A stretch of DNA of 64,000 nt from an uncultured Lachnospiraceae bacterium (GCA_910576895.1 CAJTJZ010000001.1:23208-87207), one strand, 5' to 3'; positions 43,462-52,407 are shown, numbered from the stretch's first letter. Notes: a model not told the origin generated them from the letters alone. Numbers and translations: made by a program.

Positions 43462-44474
43462 TATAAATTTACCACCTGTCTTTGTATCTCCTCTGCAAGT
43501 TGATTCATTGGTTTTTCATGTTCTATTTCTAATATTTTTTCTTCTGTCATATTTTTTATATTTGGAATCCTAATATCATAAAAGCGTTCCCATAAATCCT
43601 CTCTTCCCTCCATTTGCATATAATGACGCAAAGTTTTCTTTTTTTCTACACTAAGCTTATCTTCGCCTCCTGCAAGAAATAAAATATCACACCAAGAAAG
43701 CCATCGAAACGTACTAATATGAAAATATCCAAGATCAAGAATAATATAATCATAAATAGCACTTCCCTTTAATTCTCCCATAATGGCATCAACATCATCA
43801 TCTGTAATCTCCATTAAATCTCGAAAATGATTGACAGGAGGAATTGTATTTACTGCTCCCATTTTACAAATCATAGATTCTATTTTTTGCAATAATGCTA
43901 TATTTTTTTCTCGAATATAATAAAGAAGTTCTGAAATTCCCTCCATGCTATTTTCATAAAGCTGCCTGCTTAACCCTGAAAAACATTCCAGATTTAGATA
44001 TAGAACTTTTTTCTTTTTTGCTAAGATTTCTCCAAGACGAATCGAAAAAACTGTCTTTCTACTACCACCACAAGGAGAAAATGTTCCAATAACTCTTACT
44101 TGTTCTCCCTCTTTTTTGTTTCTTCCCTGTGGTCTTTCATTTAATGCATAAATTTCGTTTAATTCTTTTCTAATATTTTCCGCAGACTGAAATTTATAAA
44201 TCGATGTTTGTTCTATCAATTCCTCTGCTACCATAGTCCCCTCTGATAAAAGTACAAGCTGTTTTACATTATTCCACTCCCGATTTTTTTGAAATAAAAC
44301 TTCTGCAACTAATAAAAGATCAATGCTATGATGTTCTAAAAAATCCTTTAAACTTTTTTCATTTGTAAATATCCTTGTTTCTGAAAATCTTCCCTCCTTT
44401 CTTCCAAGATAATCTGCAAGATGTGCTGCATAATCCAGTTCTTCATCATAAATTGCTAAAACTACATTTTTCAC
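43461..44474 (-). CDS. tadZ: TadZ/CpaE-like MinD-family protein with altered Walker A
   Basis: 337 residues. An N-terminal receiver-like domain (1-105) is followed by a ParA/MinD-type domain (about 125-337), as in TadZ/CpaE, which localise the pilus machine. The P-loop reads SPCGGSRKTVFS, so the usual second glycine of GGxGKT is Arg; the later DYIILDLGYF is the Walker B strand with the Asp kept. ATP binding may be weak or absent. The start is a GTG at 44474 with GGAGAGGGAG about 10 nt upstream. It directly precedes tadA. Confidence 0.83.
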   Translation of the reverse strand: MKNVVLAIYDEELDYAAHLADYLGRKEGRFSETRIFTNEKSLKDFLEHHSIDLLLVAEVLFQKNREWNNVKQLVLLSEGTMVAEELIEQTSIYKFQSAENIRKELNEIYALNERPQGRNKKEGEQVRVIGTFSPCGGSRKTVFSIRLGEILAKKKKVLYLNLECFSGLSRQLYENSMEGISELLYYIREKNIALLQKIESMICKMGAVNTIPPVNHFRDLMEITDDDVDAIMGELKGSAIYDYIILDLGYFHISTFRWLSWCDILFLAGGEDKLSVEKKKTLRHYMQMEGREDLWERFYDIRIPNIKNMTEEKILEIEHEKPMNQLAEEIQRQVVNL

Positions 44475-44539
44475 CTGTATTTTTCTCCCTCTCCTTCTTT
44501 TCCAGCCCCATCATTCTTATCTATCATCACAAGGATATA

Positions 44540-45139
44540 TTAGAAATTTAGAAATTTTATTAAAATTTTAAGAATGCTGTTTCCAAGATTTCCCCATTGA
44601 CAATAAATAACAGCACAAAGTATTGCCATAGAATAATGAATATGCCCCTCTTTAATATGCTTTTTTCTATTCCATTTTCCCCTCATCTGCTGAACATATG
44701 GTAATATCCTTTTTTGTTTTACTATATTTGAAAAATATGCCAAGACATATTGCAAACGGCTTCTCAGATTTCGATATCTGAGTATGAACATTACAGATAA
44801 TAGAGCACCAAAGAACAGTGACACTGTCATGATGTCTATAATAGAATAAACTCCACTTACTCCGCCTATCATTGAAAATAATTTTATGTCTCCTGCCCCG
44901 ATCATTCTACAATAAAAAAGAAGAAAAAGTAATATTATCGGGAATAAAATACCCTGTAACCAAAAAATACTTCCAATAAGCCCAAAAAAAATACTTTGAT
45001 AAATAAAACCAATTCCATAACCTGCGTATATAAGCCAATTAGGAATACAATAATCTTTCCAATCATAGCAAACAGCAAAGATTAGCAAAGATAATAAAAA
45101 ATACCATGTAATTGTATTGATTTCACTGATGCAATTCAC
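44540..45139 (-). CDS. A24-family prepilin peptidase (TadV/CpaA-like)
   Basis: 199 residues with about six hydrophobic helices. Catalytic aspartates are in VCYDWKDYCIPN (near residue 26) and MIGAGDIKLFSMIGG (GxGD, near residue 88), so it should cleave Flp and pseudopilin leaders. It is the first gene of the Tad operon. The start is uncertain: the frame begins with a GTG at 45139 that is itself part of AGAGGTG, leaving no spacing from the SD; a non-AUG codon 6 nt further on (ATC) is better spaced. C-terminal residues 130-199 extend beyond the minimal TadV core. Confidence 0.83.
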   Translation of the reverse strand: MNCISEINTITWYFLLSLLIFAVCYDWKDYCIPNWLIYAGYGIGFIYQSIFFGLIGSIFWLQGILFPIILLFLLFYCRMIGAGDIKLFSMIGGVSGVYSIIDIMTVSLFFGALLSVMFILRYRNLRSRLQYVLAYFSNIVKQKRILPYVQQMRGKWNRKKHIKEGHIHYSMAILCAVIYCQWGNLGNSILKILIKFLNF

Positions 45140-45231
45140 CTCTTTCTATTTCTTAATAAACTTATCTTAACATAGAATAGATTTTTTGTCTAACACTTCT
45201 TTATTGTATTTTTTTACAATTAGAAATAATA

Positions 45232-45510
45232 TTACAATAAATATAATAAAAGATAAATAAAACCAATTCCGGGGATTCCTAAAATTCCACTAATTGTAAT
45301 TGTATAAAAATTAATTCCTGCACGAAGCACTTTTCCATTTACCATAATTCCATAATGATAAAATAATTTATTTAAAAAATAAATACTTAAAATTCCAAAA
45401 ATTGCTCGCAAGGCAAAATTCATACAAGCCCCTTTTTTATCTTTAATAAAAGAAATAAAAAAAACAACTACACAAATTCCTGCAAAATATAATAAATACT
45501 GATCCTTCAT
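45232..45510 (-). CDS. BofA-family protein
   Basis: 92 residues with three hydrophobic helices. The C-terminal signature GINFYTITISGILGIPGIGFIYLL is the BofA/pro-sigmaK-processing-inhibitor family pattern. In Bacillus, BofA inhibits the SpoIVFB protease during sporulation; in clostridia the role is less clear. AGAGGTG lies 7 nt before the ATG. It is separated from the Tad operon by about 90 bp and from atpC by a terminator, so it is probably its own unit. Its presence hints at, but does not prove, a spore-forming lineage. Confidence 0.82.
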   Translation of the reverse strand: MKDQYLLYFAGICVVVFFISFIKDKKGACMNFALRAIFGILSIYFLNKLFYHYGIMVNGKVLRAGINFYTITISGILGIPGIGFIYLLLYLL

Positions 45511-45587
45511 AAAAAAGCACCTCTCATTTTTATTTCCTGTCCTATTGCTTATCCTATTATATGAAGAAACTAGATAGAAAAGAAGTC

Positions 45588-45626
45588 CAAAAAAACAGAG
45601 TATTGTTTAAAAAAAACAATACTCTG
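45588..45626 (-). terminator. Terminator of the atp operon
   Basis: Minus strand CAGAGTATTGTTT pairs perfectly with AAACAATACTCTG and is followed by TTTTTT. It lies 24 nt past the atpC stop. Confidence 0.88.
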
Positions 45627-45649
45627 CCAGAATTTTTTTAAAAAACTTT

Positions 45650-46069
45650 TTATTTTCCATATTTAGAGCTAAGTTCCAGTCTTGTCAAAGCTCTCCGAAG
45701 CGATAGCTCTGCTCTTGACTCATTAATTTCCCCGTCAGCTCCCTTTAATCTTCGTTCTGCACGAATTTTTGCTTCATTGGCTCGATTAATGTCAATTTCC
45801 TCAGGCCATTCGCAAGATTCTGCCATTACTGTTACTTTATCTTTTAAAATTTCTATAAATCCGTCATGGAGTGCTGCTTCCTTTTCTCCACCAGCCATTT
45901 TTATTTTCATAATGCCGGGTGCAACGATTGCCGTCAGAGGAATATGCCCTTTTAAAATACCAATATCCCCTTCTGTCGTCCGAAGCTCTACCATATCAAC
46001 CATATCTTCAAAAAAAATACGATCTGGTGAAATCACTTCCAGACGAAAAGATTTGCTTTCGTCTGCCAT
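45650..46069 (-). CDS. atpC: ATP synthase F1 subunit epsilon
   Basis: 139-residue central-stalk subunit that couples rotor and catalytic head and regulates ATPase activity. An N-terminal beta-sandwich (FRLEVISPDRIFFEDMVDMVELRTTEGDIGILKGHIPL) and a C-terminal helical hairpin (INRANEAKIRAERRLKG...LSLRRALTRLELSSK) are both present, so it is a full-length form able to adopt the inhibitory conformation. GAAGTGAGG lies upstream. It is the last gene of the operon. Confidence 0.96.
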   Translation of the reverse strand: MADESKSFRLEVISPDRIFFEDMVDMVELRTTEGDIGILKGHIPLTAIVAPGIMKIKMAGGEKEAALHDGFIEILKDKVTVMAESCEWPEEIDINRANEAKIRAERRLKGADGEINESRAELSLRRALTRLELSSKYGK

Positions 46070-46111
46070 GAAAATTAATACCTCACTTCCTATTTCTTCC
46101 TTTGCCAGATA

Positions 46112-47497
46112 TTATTTGCATCTTGCAAGTACATCATCAATATTACCTGCATTTAAAAAATAACTTTCTGGAATATTATCATGTTTTCCTTCCAAAATTT
46201 CTTTAAAACCTTGAATTGTTTCTGCAATTGGAACATATTTTCCTTCTAAACCAGTAAATTGCTCTGCAACATTAAATGGCTGAGAAAGAAAACGTTGTAT
46301 CTTTCTTGCACGATTTACAATTAATTTTTCATCTTCTGAAAGCTCGTCCATACCAAGAATTGCAATAATATCTTGTAATTCTTTATATTTTTGAAGAATC
46401 TCCTGCACACCACGAGCAACCTTATAATGTTCCTCTCCAACAACCATAGGACTTAAAATACGAGAAGTAGACTCCAAAGGATCTACTGCTGGATAAATAC
46501 CAAGTTCTACAATAGAACGAGATAATACTGTTGTTGCATCAAGATGGGCAAATGTTGTTGCAGGAGCTGGGTCTGTAAGGTCATCCGCAGGCACATAAAC
46601 AGCCTGTACAGATGTAATAGAACCATTTTTTGTAGAAGTAATTCTCTCTTGAAGTGCACCCATTTCTGTCTGTAATGTTGGTTGATACCCTACAGCACTT
46701 GGCATACGTCCAAGTAATGCGGAAACTTCTGAACCTGCCTGTGTAAAACGGAAAATATTATCAATAAATAAAAGCACATCTTTTCCCGCTTTATCACGAA
46801 AATTCTCTGCCATACTAAGTCCTGTAAGACCAACCCGCATTCTTGCTCCCGGCGGCTCATTCATCTGTCCAAAGACCATTGTCGTTTTATCAATAACACC
46901 CGACTCAATCATTTCATAATATAAATCATTTCCCTCTCTGGTACGTTCCCCTACACCTGTGAATACAGAATAACCACCATGTTCTGTTGCAATATTTGTA
47001 ATCAGTTCCTGAATTAAAACGGTCTTTCCAACACCTGCACCACCAAATAAACCAATCTTTCCACCCTTTTGATATGGGCAAAGAAGATCAACAACTTTAA
47101 TTCCTGTTTCCAACATTTCCGTTTCTGTGGATTGTTCTGAAAATGCAGGTGCTTTTCTATGAATTGGGACATATTCTACATTTTCTGGTGGTTCTTTTCC
47201 ATCAATTGGTTCACCTAGGACATTAAACATACGTCCAAGTGTAGCCTCTCCCACTGGCACTGTAATCGGTGCATTCGTTGCTTCTGCATCCATACCACGA
47301 ACAAGCCCATCTGTTGATCCCATAGCGATACAACGCACCGTATCATCACCGAGGTGCTGTGCTACTTCAACAACTAGTTTTTTTCCCTCTCCCATAGGAA
47401 TGCGAATTGCATCATAAATTTCTGGGAGTTTTCCTTCGCTAAACTTGATGTCAAGTACCGCACCAACGATCTGTGTGATCTTACCGATGTTTGCCAT
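46112..47497 (-). CDS. atpD: ATP synthase F1 subunit beta
   Basis: 461-residue catalytic subunit. Walker A is GLFGGAGVGKTVLIQE, the catalytic region is VFTGVGERTREGNDLY (with the catalytic Glu), Walker B is DVLLFIDNIFRFTQAGSEVSALLGRMPSAVGYQPTL, and the DELSEDE catch-loop sequence is intact. GGAGG lies about 8 nt before the ATG. A hairpin repeat (47563-47597) lies between this gene and atpG. Confidence 0.98.
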   Translation of the reverse strand: MANIGKITQIVGAVLDIKFSEGKLPEIYDAIRIPMGEGKKLVVEVAQHLGDDTVRCIAMGSTDGLVRGMDAEATNAPITVPVGEATLGRMFNVLGEPIDGKEPPENVEYVPIHRKAPAFSEQSTETEMLETGIKVVDLLCPYQKGGKIGLFGGAGVGKTVLIQELITNIATEHGGYSVFTGVGERTREGNDLYYEMIESGVIDKTTMVFGQMNEPPGARMRVGLTGLSMAENFRDKAGKDVLLFIDNIFRFTQAGSEVSALLGRMPSAVGYQPTLQTEMGALQERITSTKNGSITSVQAVYVPADDLTDPAPATTFAHLDATTVLSRSIVELGIYPAVDPLESTSRILSPMVVGEEHYKVARGVQEILQKYKELQDIIAILGMDELSEDEKLIVNRARKIQRFLSQPFNVAEQFTGLEGKYVPIAETIQGFKEILEGKHDNIPESYFLNAGNIDDVLARCK

Positions 47498-47562
47498 CTA
47501 TTTATTCCTCCATTTCTCTTACTTTTGGAAATACTTATCTTTTTTCTAAAATCCATTGATTT

Positions 47563-47597
47563 TATATTGAGCGATCTGTTTCTTGACCGTCAATATA
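47563..47597 (+). repeat. Solitary copy of hairpin module C inside the atp operon
   Basis: TATATTGA(G)CGATC pairs with GACCGTCAATATA around a short loop, and the layout and sequence follow module C of the repeats at 15979-16018 and 20127-20162. It abuts the atpG stop codon at 47598, between atpG and atpD in the transcript. Confidence 0.6.
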
Positions 47598-48479
47598 TTA
47601 ATTAATTGCAGATGCACCAGCAACAATTTCTGTCAATTCCTGCGTAATTGCACCCTGACGGGCTCTATTATAACTAAGAGAAAGATCTGCTATCATCTCC
47701 TCTGCATTACTTGTTGCTGAATCCATAGCCTGCATACGAGCACCATTTTCACTTGCAACTGCTTCCATCAAAGCACCATAGATAATACTATTCATATATT
47801 TAGGAATAATGACATCCAGTGCTTCCTCTGCTTCTGGTTCATAATTCATCAATGTCAGATCGTCCACTGTATGTTTACTCTCTTGCTCTTTTTCTTGTTG
47901 TCCCATCGTAGGATCAACTGGCAAAAGCTTTACTAGCTTTGGAATCTGTGTTACTGTATTTTTAAAAATTGTATAAGCAAGATAAATCTCACCTACTTCA
48001 TTTTTTGCAAACGCCTCTAAAACCTGTGCACCTAACCTTGCTGCATCTGCATAGAGAGGTTCATTCATTACTTCTGAATAATCTGCCTTAATTTTATAGC
48101 CTCGGCGTTGCAAGGCATCTCTGCCTTTTCGTCCAAGTGCATAAATAACAGCATCTTCCTTCAAAATCCCTGAACCATCTGTAACAAGCTTAATAATATT
48201 AGAATTATATCCACCTGCCAGTCCTCTATTAGACGTAATTACAATCACTGCTTTTTGTTTTGAAGTTCCGGGTTTCAGATAAGGGTGAGATATACTGCCA
48301 GACTTTGCAAGCATAGAGGTAACTGCCTCATACATATGATTAAAATATGGCTTTGCATTTTCTGCTCGCCCTTTTGCCTTTTGAAGCTTTACTGTAGAAA
48401 CTAACTTCATGGCTTTTGTAATCTGTCCTGTACTTTGTATACTCTCCTTACGGCGTTTAATATCACGCATTGATGCCAT
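47598..48479 (-). CDS. atpG: ATP synthase F1 subunit gamma
   Basis: 293-residue central-shaft subunit. The N-terminal helix MASMRDIKRRKESIQSTGQITKAMKLVS and the C-terminal MQAMDSATSNAEEMIADLSLSYNRARQGAITQELTEIVAGA form the coiled-coil shaft; the Rossmann-like middle has ITSNRGLAGGYN. The start at 48479 follows CGGAGG at 9 nt; a longer frame to 48518 has no SD. It lies between atpA and atpD as usual. Confidence 0.97.
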   Translation of the reverse strand: MASMRDIKRRKESIQSTGQITKAMKLVSTVKLQKAKGRAENAKPYFNHMYEAVTSMLAKSGSISHPYLKPGTSKQKAVIVITSNRGLAGGYNSNIIKLVTDGSGILKEDAVIYALGRKGRDALQRRGYKIKADYSEVMNEPLYADAARLGAQVLEAFAKNEVGEIYLAYTIFKNTVTQIPKLVKLLPVDPTMGQQEKEQESKHTVDDLTLMNYEPEAEEALDVIIPKYMNSIIYGALMEAVASENGARMQAMDSATSNAEEMIADLSLSYNRARQGAITQELTEIVAGASAIN

Positions 48480-48563
48480 ATATGTGTTACCTCCGTTTCC
48501 ATTCTTCCTCTGTATCATTTTTTAATGATACAGGGAAATAAACGAAATAAACCATGACTTTCT

Positions 48564-50075
48564 TTACTCATGAATAAACTGCGTTTTATATTCTTTGATC
48601 GCTTGAACTAACTTATTTTCCGTAGCCTCATCCATGACTTTATTTTCACGAATATAAGATGGTATTTCTGGATATTTTGTATCGATAAATTCAAACAATC
48701 CCTTTTCAAAAGAAAGCACATCTTCTACTGCAATATCCAAAAGATATTTCTTTGTTGCTGCATAAATAATCATTACTTGATATTCTACTGGCATTGGATG
48801 ATACTGCGGCTGTTTTAATACTTCCTTAATTCTTGCACCTTGATCAAGCTTTTCCTTTGTATCAGCATCTAAATCAGAACCAAATTGTGCAAATGCCGCA
48901 AGTTCTCTGTATTGTGCTAAATCAATACGAATCGATCCCGCAATTTTTTTCATTGCCTTAATTTGTGCCGAACCACCTACACGAGATACCGAAAGTCCAG
49001 CATTAATTGCAGGACGGAAACCAGAATTAAACATTTCTGTTTCCAAATAAATTTGTCCATCGGTAATAGAAATTACATTCGTAGGGATATAAGCGGAAAC
49101 ATCACCTGCTTGTGTTTCAATAATAGGAAGTGCCGTTAGTGAACCACCACCAAGTGCATCAGAAAGTCTTGCTGCACGCTCCAAAAGCCTAGAATGTAAA
49201 TAAAATACATCTCCGGGATAAGCTTCTCGTCCCGGCGGACGCTTTAATAATAGTGATAGGGTACGATAGGCAGTAGCATGTTTACTTAAATCATCATAAA
49301 TAATTAAAACATCCTGTCCTTGTTCCATCCATTCTTCGCCAATTGCACATCCAGAATAAGGAGCAATATATTGTAATGGTGCTAATTCACTCGCAGTACT
49401 TGCAACAATTGTTGTATAATCCATAGCACCATGTTCTTCCAATGTCTTTACAAGTGCAGCCACTGTGGATGCCTTTTGTCCAATGGCAACATAGATACAT
49501 TTTACCCCTTGTCCTTTTTGATTAATAATCGTATCCATTGCAATCGCTGTCTTTCCTGTCTGACGATCACCAATAATAAGCTCACGCTGTCCACGTCCAA
49601 TTGGAACCATCGCATCAATCGCCTTAATTCCTGTTTGCAATGGCGTATCTACTGATTTACGGGAAATAACACCTGATGCCACACGCTCAATCTGACGATA
49701 TTTTTTAGAATCAATTGGTCCTTTGCCATCAATTGGCTGTCCAAGTGCATTCACAACACGTCCAAGCATTGCATCTCCAACAGGTACTTCTACCACACGC
49801 CCTGTTGTTTTTACAATATCACCTTCATTAATATTTTTTGCATCACCAAGTAAAACAACACCCACATTATCTTCTTCTAAATTGAGTGCCATTCCAAAGA
49901 TTTCATTTGGGAATTCCAAAAGTTCTCCCTGCATTGCATTTGCAAGCCCATGAACTCTTGCAATACCGTCAGCTACCTGAATGACTGTACCAACATCTGA
50001 AATCTCAAGCTTCGTGCTGTAATTCTTTATCTGTTCTTTGATGACGGAACTAATTTCTTCCGGTCTTAAATTCAT
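48564..50075 (-). CDS. atpA: ATP synthase F1 subunit alpha
   Basis: 503-residue non-catalytic nucleotide-binding subunit. P-loop GDRQTGKTAIAMDTI, VYVAIGQKAST-type segment, Walker B VLIIYDDLSKHATAYR, RPPGREAYPGDVFYLHSRLLERAA, and NVISITDGQIYLE with SVSRVGGSAQ are all intact. The ATG at 50075 is preferred (AAGGAAGG 11 nt upstream) over a GTG four codons earlier that overlaps the SD. It matches the usual family length. Confidence 0.98.
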   Translation of the reverse strand: MNLRPEEISSVIKEQIKNYSTKLEISDVGTVIQVADGIARVHGLANAMQGELLEFPNEIFGMALNLEEDNVGVVLLGDAKNINEGDIVKTTGRVVEVPVGDAMLGRVVNALGQPIDGKGPIDSKKYRQIERVASGVISRKSVDTPLQTGIKAIDAMVPIGRGQRELIIGDRQTGKTAIAMDTIINQKGQGVKCIYVAIGQKASTVAALVKTLEEHGAMDYTTIVASTASELAPLQYIAPYSGCAIGEEWMEQGQDVLIIYDDLSKHATAYRTLSLLLKRPPGREAYPGDVFYLHSRLLERAARLSDALGGGSLTALPIIETQAGDVSAYIPTNVISITDGQIYLETEMFNSGFRPAINAGLSVSRVGGSAQIKAMKKIAGSIRIDLAQYRELAAFAQFGSDLDADTKEKLDQGARIKEVLKQPQYHPMPVEYQVMIIYAATKKYLLDIAVEDVLSFEKGLFEFIDTKYPEIPSYIRENKVMDEATENKLVQAIKEYKTQFIHE

Positions 50076-50094
50076 GAATTTTCGCACCTTCCTT

Positions 50095-50643
50095 CTAAGC
50101 GAGTTGAATCTTTAAAAGCTCTTTTTGCAGTTCGCCAAGTTTTGTGCGGATACTGCTATCTACAACTCTGTCACCAATGCGGATCACCATACCTCCAATC
50201 AGAGAATGATCAACATTAAAATGCATATCAAAATTTACATATTTTGTTACCTGTAATAACCGTTCAAATACTGCTTTTTGCTGCTCTCTGGAAAGCTCCT
50301 TTGCTGAAGTCACATAAGCCACACCAATATTTTTATACTCATAAACTGCATCAATGAAATATTGAAAAATAGAATCTATCTCATTGTAACGATCTTTTTC
50401 TACAATCAACACTAAAAACCCTGTCAAATGATCAGAAATGCGTCCCTTAAAAATAGCTTCCATAACGCTTATTTTTTCTTCCTTTGCAATCTTTGGATGA
50501 TGAAAAAGCTTTGTAAGCTCTGCATTTTGTGCAAAGATCTGACGAACTGTTTTTACTTCTTCCAGCATAAGGTCAATGCAATCTTCTTCTTTTGCTAGGT
50601 CAAATAATGCACTTCCGTAAGTACTAGACACTAATTTTGCCAT
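50095..50643 (-). CDS. atpH: ATP synthase F1 subunit delta
   Basis: 182-residue peripheral-stalk subunit that attaches subunit b to the alpha3beta3 head. The N-terminal helical domain (STYGSALFDLAKEEDCIDLMLEEVK) and the C-terminal signature VDHSLIGGMVIRIGDRVVDSSIRTKLGELQKELL are typical. It is 6 nt downstream of atpF and 19 nt before the atpA start. Confidence 0.95.
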   Translation of the reverse strand: MAKLVSSTYGSALFDLAKEEDCIDLMLEEVKTVRQIFAQNAELTKLFHHPKIAKEEKISVMEAIFKGRISDHLTGFLVLIVEKDRYNEIDSIFQYFIDAVYEYKNIGVAYVTSAKELSREQQKAVFERLLQVTKYVNFDMHFNVDHSLIGGMVIRIGDRVVDSSIRTKLGELQKELLKIQLA

Positions 50644-50649
50644 ATGCTG

Positions 50650-51261
50650 TCACCCCTTACTTAAACTGTTTCCATGATCGCTATCAGCAGTTCCCGATAA
50701 AAGCCAAGTATCCATTTCCATCTCTTTTAATGTATCTGCAATCAATTGATCCTGTTTTGCATCATCAAGATTTACAGAAACAATCTTTCCTGCCATAGCA
50801 GCCGCTACTTGAACCATTTCATTCTTAACATCATCACGAACTTTATTTTTTTCAAGTTCTACTTCTCTTTCTGCTCTCTTAAGAATACGTGCAGCTTCCT
50901 TTTTGGCTTCTTCTACAATTTCTGTTTCTTTTTTTAATGCTTTTTTTCTGGATTCGCTTAAAATCTGCTCTGATTCCTTTTCTACATTATGGAGCTTACT
51001 ATCATACTCAATTTTTAATTTTTTCGCATCTTCCTTTTCCTTTTCTGCAGAGTCTAAATTGCCTTGAATCTTCTCTTGACGGCGGCGTAATAAATCTCTT
51101 GCTGGATTAAATACAAGGTAAGAAAGCAATACAAATAGCACAAAAACAGCTAATGCAAGAATAATGGCATCTACCAGAAATTGTGCATTCAGTCCAAAAA
51201 TATAATCATGAATCAATCCATTCTCATCTGTTGTTAAAAATAATGTTGCTAAACTGCTCAC
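50650..51261 (-). CDS. atpF: ATP synthase Fo subunit b
   Basis: 203-residue peripheral stalk. One membrane helix (about 28-50, ALAVFVLFVLLSYLVF) is followed by FNPARDLLRRRQEKIQ and a long charged coiled coil (to about 165). The start is a GTG at 51261 with GGAGG 7 nt upstream. It is slightly longer than most clostridial b subunits (C-terminal tail SGTADSDHGNSLSKG). Only one b subunit gene is present, so the stalk should be a homodimer. Confidence 0.94.
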   Translation of the reverse strand: MSSLATLFLTTDENGLIHDYIFGLNAQFLVDAIILALAVFVLFVLLSYLVFNPARDLLRRRQEKIQGNLDSAEKEKEDAKKLKIEYDSKLHNVEKESEQILSESRKKALKKETEIVEEAKKEAARILKRAEREVELEKNKVRDDVKNEMVQVAAAMAGKIVSVNLDDAKQDQLIADTLKEMEMDTWLLSGTADSDHGNSLSKG

Positions 51262-51355
51262 CTTTCGGCCTCCTTCCTATCATTTATCAGAAGTTTTCCT
51301 TAAAAGGAATGATAACGTTTTGCCTGTAAACTACAGGCAAAATAAGTTCTGCCGA

Positions 51356-51619
51356 TCAGATCTTGCCATATAATGGATTGGCAAATAACAAAATCAGTGC
51401 AATAACAAGACCATAAAGACCTGTTGTCTCAGCAACTGCCTGTCCTAAAAGCATAGTAGACATAATATCACCTTTTGCTCCCGGATTACGTCCAACAGCA
51501 GCAGCACCCTGTCCTGCTGCAACACCCTGTCCAATACCAGGACCTACACCGGCAATCATTGCTGTTCCTGCTCCAAGTGCTGAAAATGCTAAAATTAAAC
51601 CCTGATCTGTAATGTTCAT
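51356..51619 (-). CDS. atpE: ATP synthase Fo subunit c, Na+-type ligands
   Basis: 87-residue proteolipid with two membrane helices linked by the polar loop RNPGAKG. The ion-binding Glu64 is in GQAVAETTGLYGLVI. Gln31 (GIGQG), Thr65 and Tyr69 occupy the positions of the Na+-coordinating Gln32, Ser66 and Tyr70 of Propionigenium-type c rings, which argues for sodium coupling. AAGGAGG lies 8 nt before the ATG. There is a single gene, without the duplicated or fused c subunits seen in some acetogens. Confidence 0.97.
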   Translation of the reverse strand: MNITDQGLILAFSALGAGTAMIAGVGPGIGQGVAAGQGAAAVGRNPGAKGDIMSTMLLGQAVAETTGLYGLVIALILLFANPLYGKI

Positions 51620-51669
51620 AATAAAGTCCTCCTTTAAATAAATAAAATAAGAATTGCTTTTGCTGCCTT

Positions 51670-52407
51670 TTATTCTTCAAACGTATTTGAGATAAATACC
51701 ATGGTCAGCATACAGAATACATAGGTCTGGATACATCCGGAAAAAACATCCAAATAGGCATGAAGAACACCCGGCCATGCCAAAGTTAAAAACCATGGAA
51801 TCAATCCATATAACAGCCCCATCATAGTAGTACCTGCCATAATATTACCAAAAAGACGCAAAGACATAGAAATTGGTGTTGCAATCTCACCAATAATATT
51901 AATTGGTGATAAAATCACCGGTTTAAACAGATTTGTAATATGCTTCATCTTTTGATACTTAAATCCATTGTAATGAATTAAAACAAAGGTAATAATTGCC
52001 AAAGCAAAGGTTGTACTGTAATCTGCCGTTGGCGGTCTTAGCCCAAATAATCCTGAGATATTTGAAATTAGAATAAATGCAAACAATGTTCCAATGTAAT
52101 TAGAAAACGCTTGCCCACGTTCCCCCATGTTCGCATGTGTCAAATTATCTACAGATTCTACCATTAATTCAATCATGTTTAAAAACGTGCCAGGTGCTTT
52201 TTCAGGATCGGCTCTTTTAATTGCACGATTTGCAAACAATGCAAAAACAATCAAGGTTGCCATAACAAGAATAATCGCAATATGGGTTGTTGTCAAATTC
52301 AAATCCATTCCAAAAAGCTTATAATGCAGATAACCTCGAATTGTAAAGCTAAACTCCTGATCAAGTACCGTCATACCATTTGAGATGAAAGCTATTCCTG
52401 TATTCAC
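51670..52407 (-). CDS. atpB: ATP synthase Fo subunit a
   Basis: 245-residue membrane stator containing the ion half-channels. Helix 4/5 signature: ISMSLRLFGNIMAGTTMMGLLYGL, with the essential Arg in SLRLFGN. It ends LDVFSGCIQTYVFCMLTMVFIS, the usual last helix. The start is a GTG at 52407 with GGGGAGG 7 nt upstream. It lies downstream of atpI, before atpE. Confidence 0.96.
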   Translation of the reverse strand: MNTGIAFISNGMTVLDQEFSFTIRGYLHYKLFGMDLNLTTTHIAIILVMATLIVFALFANRAIKRADPEKAPGTFLNMIELMVESVDNLTHANMGERGQAFSNYIGTLFAFILISNISGLFGLRPPTADYSTTFALAIITFVLIHYNGFKYQKMKHITNLFKPVILSPINIIGEIATPISMSLRLFGNIMAGTTMMGLLYGLIPWFLTLAWPGVLHAYLDVFSGCIQTYVFCMLTMVFISNTFEE

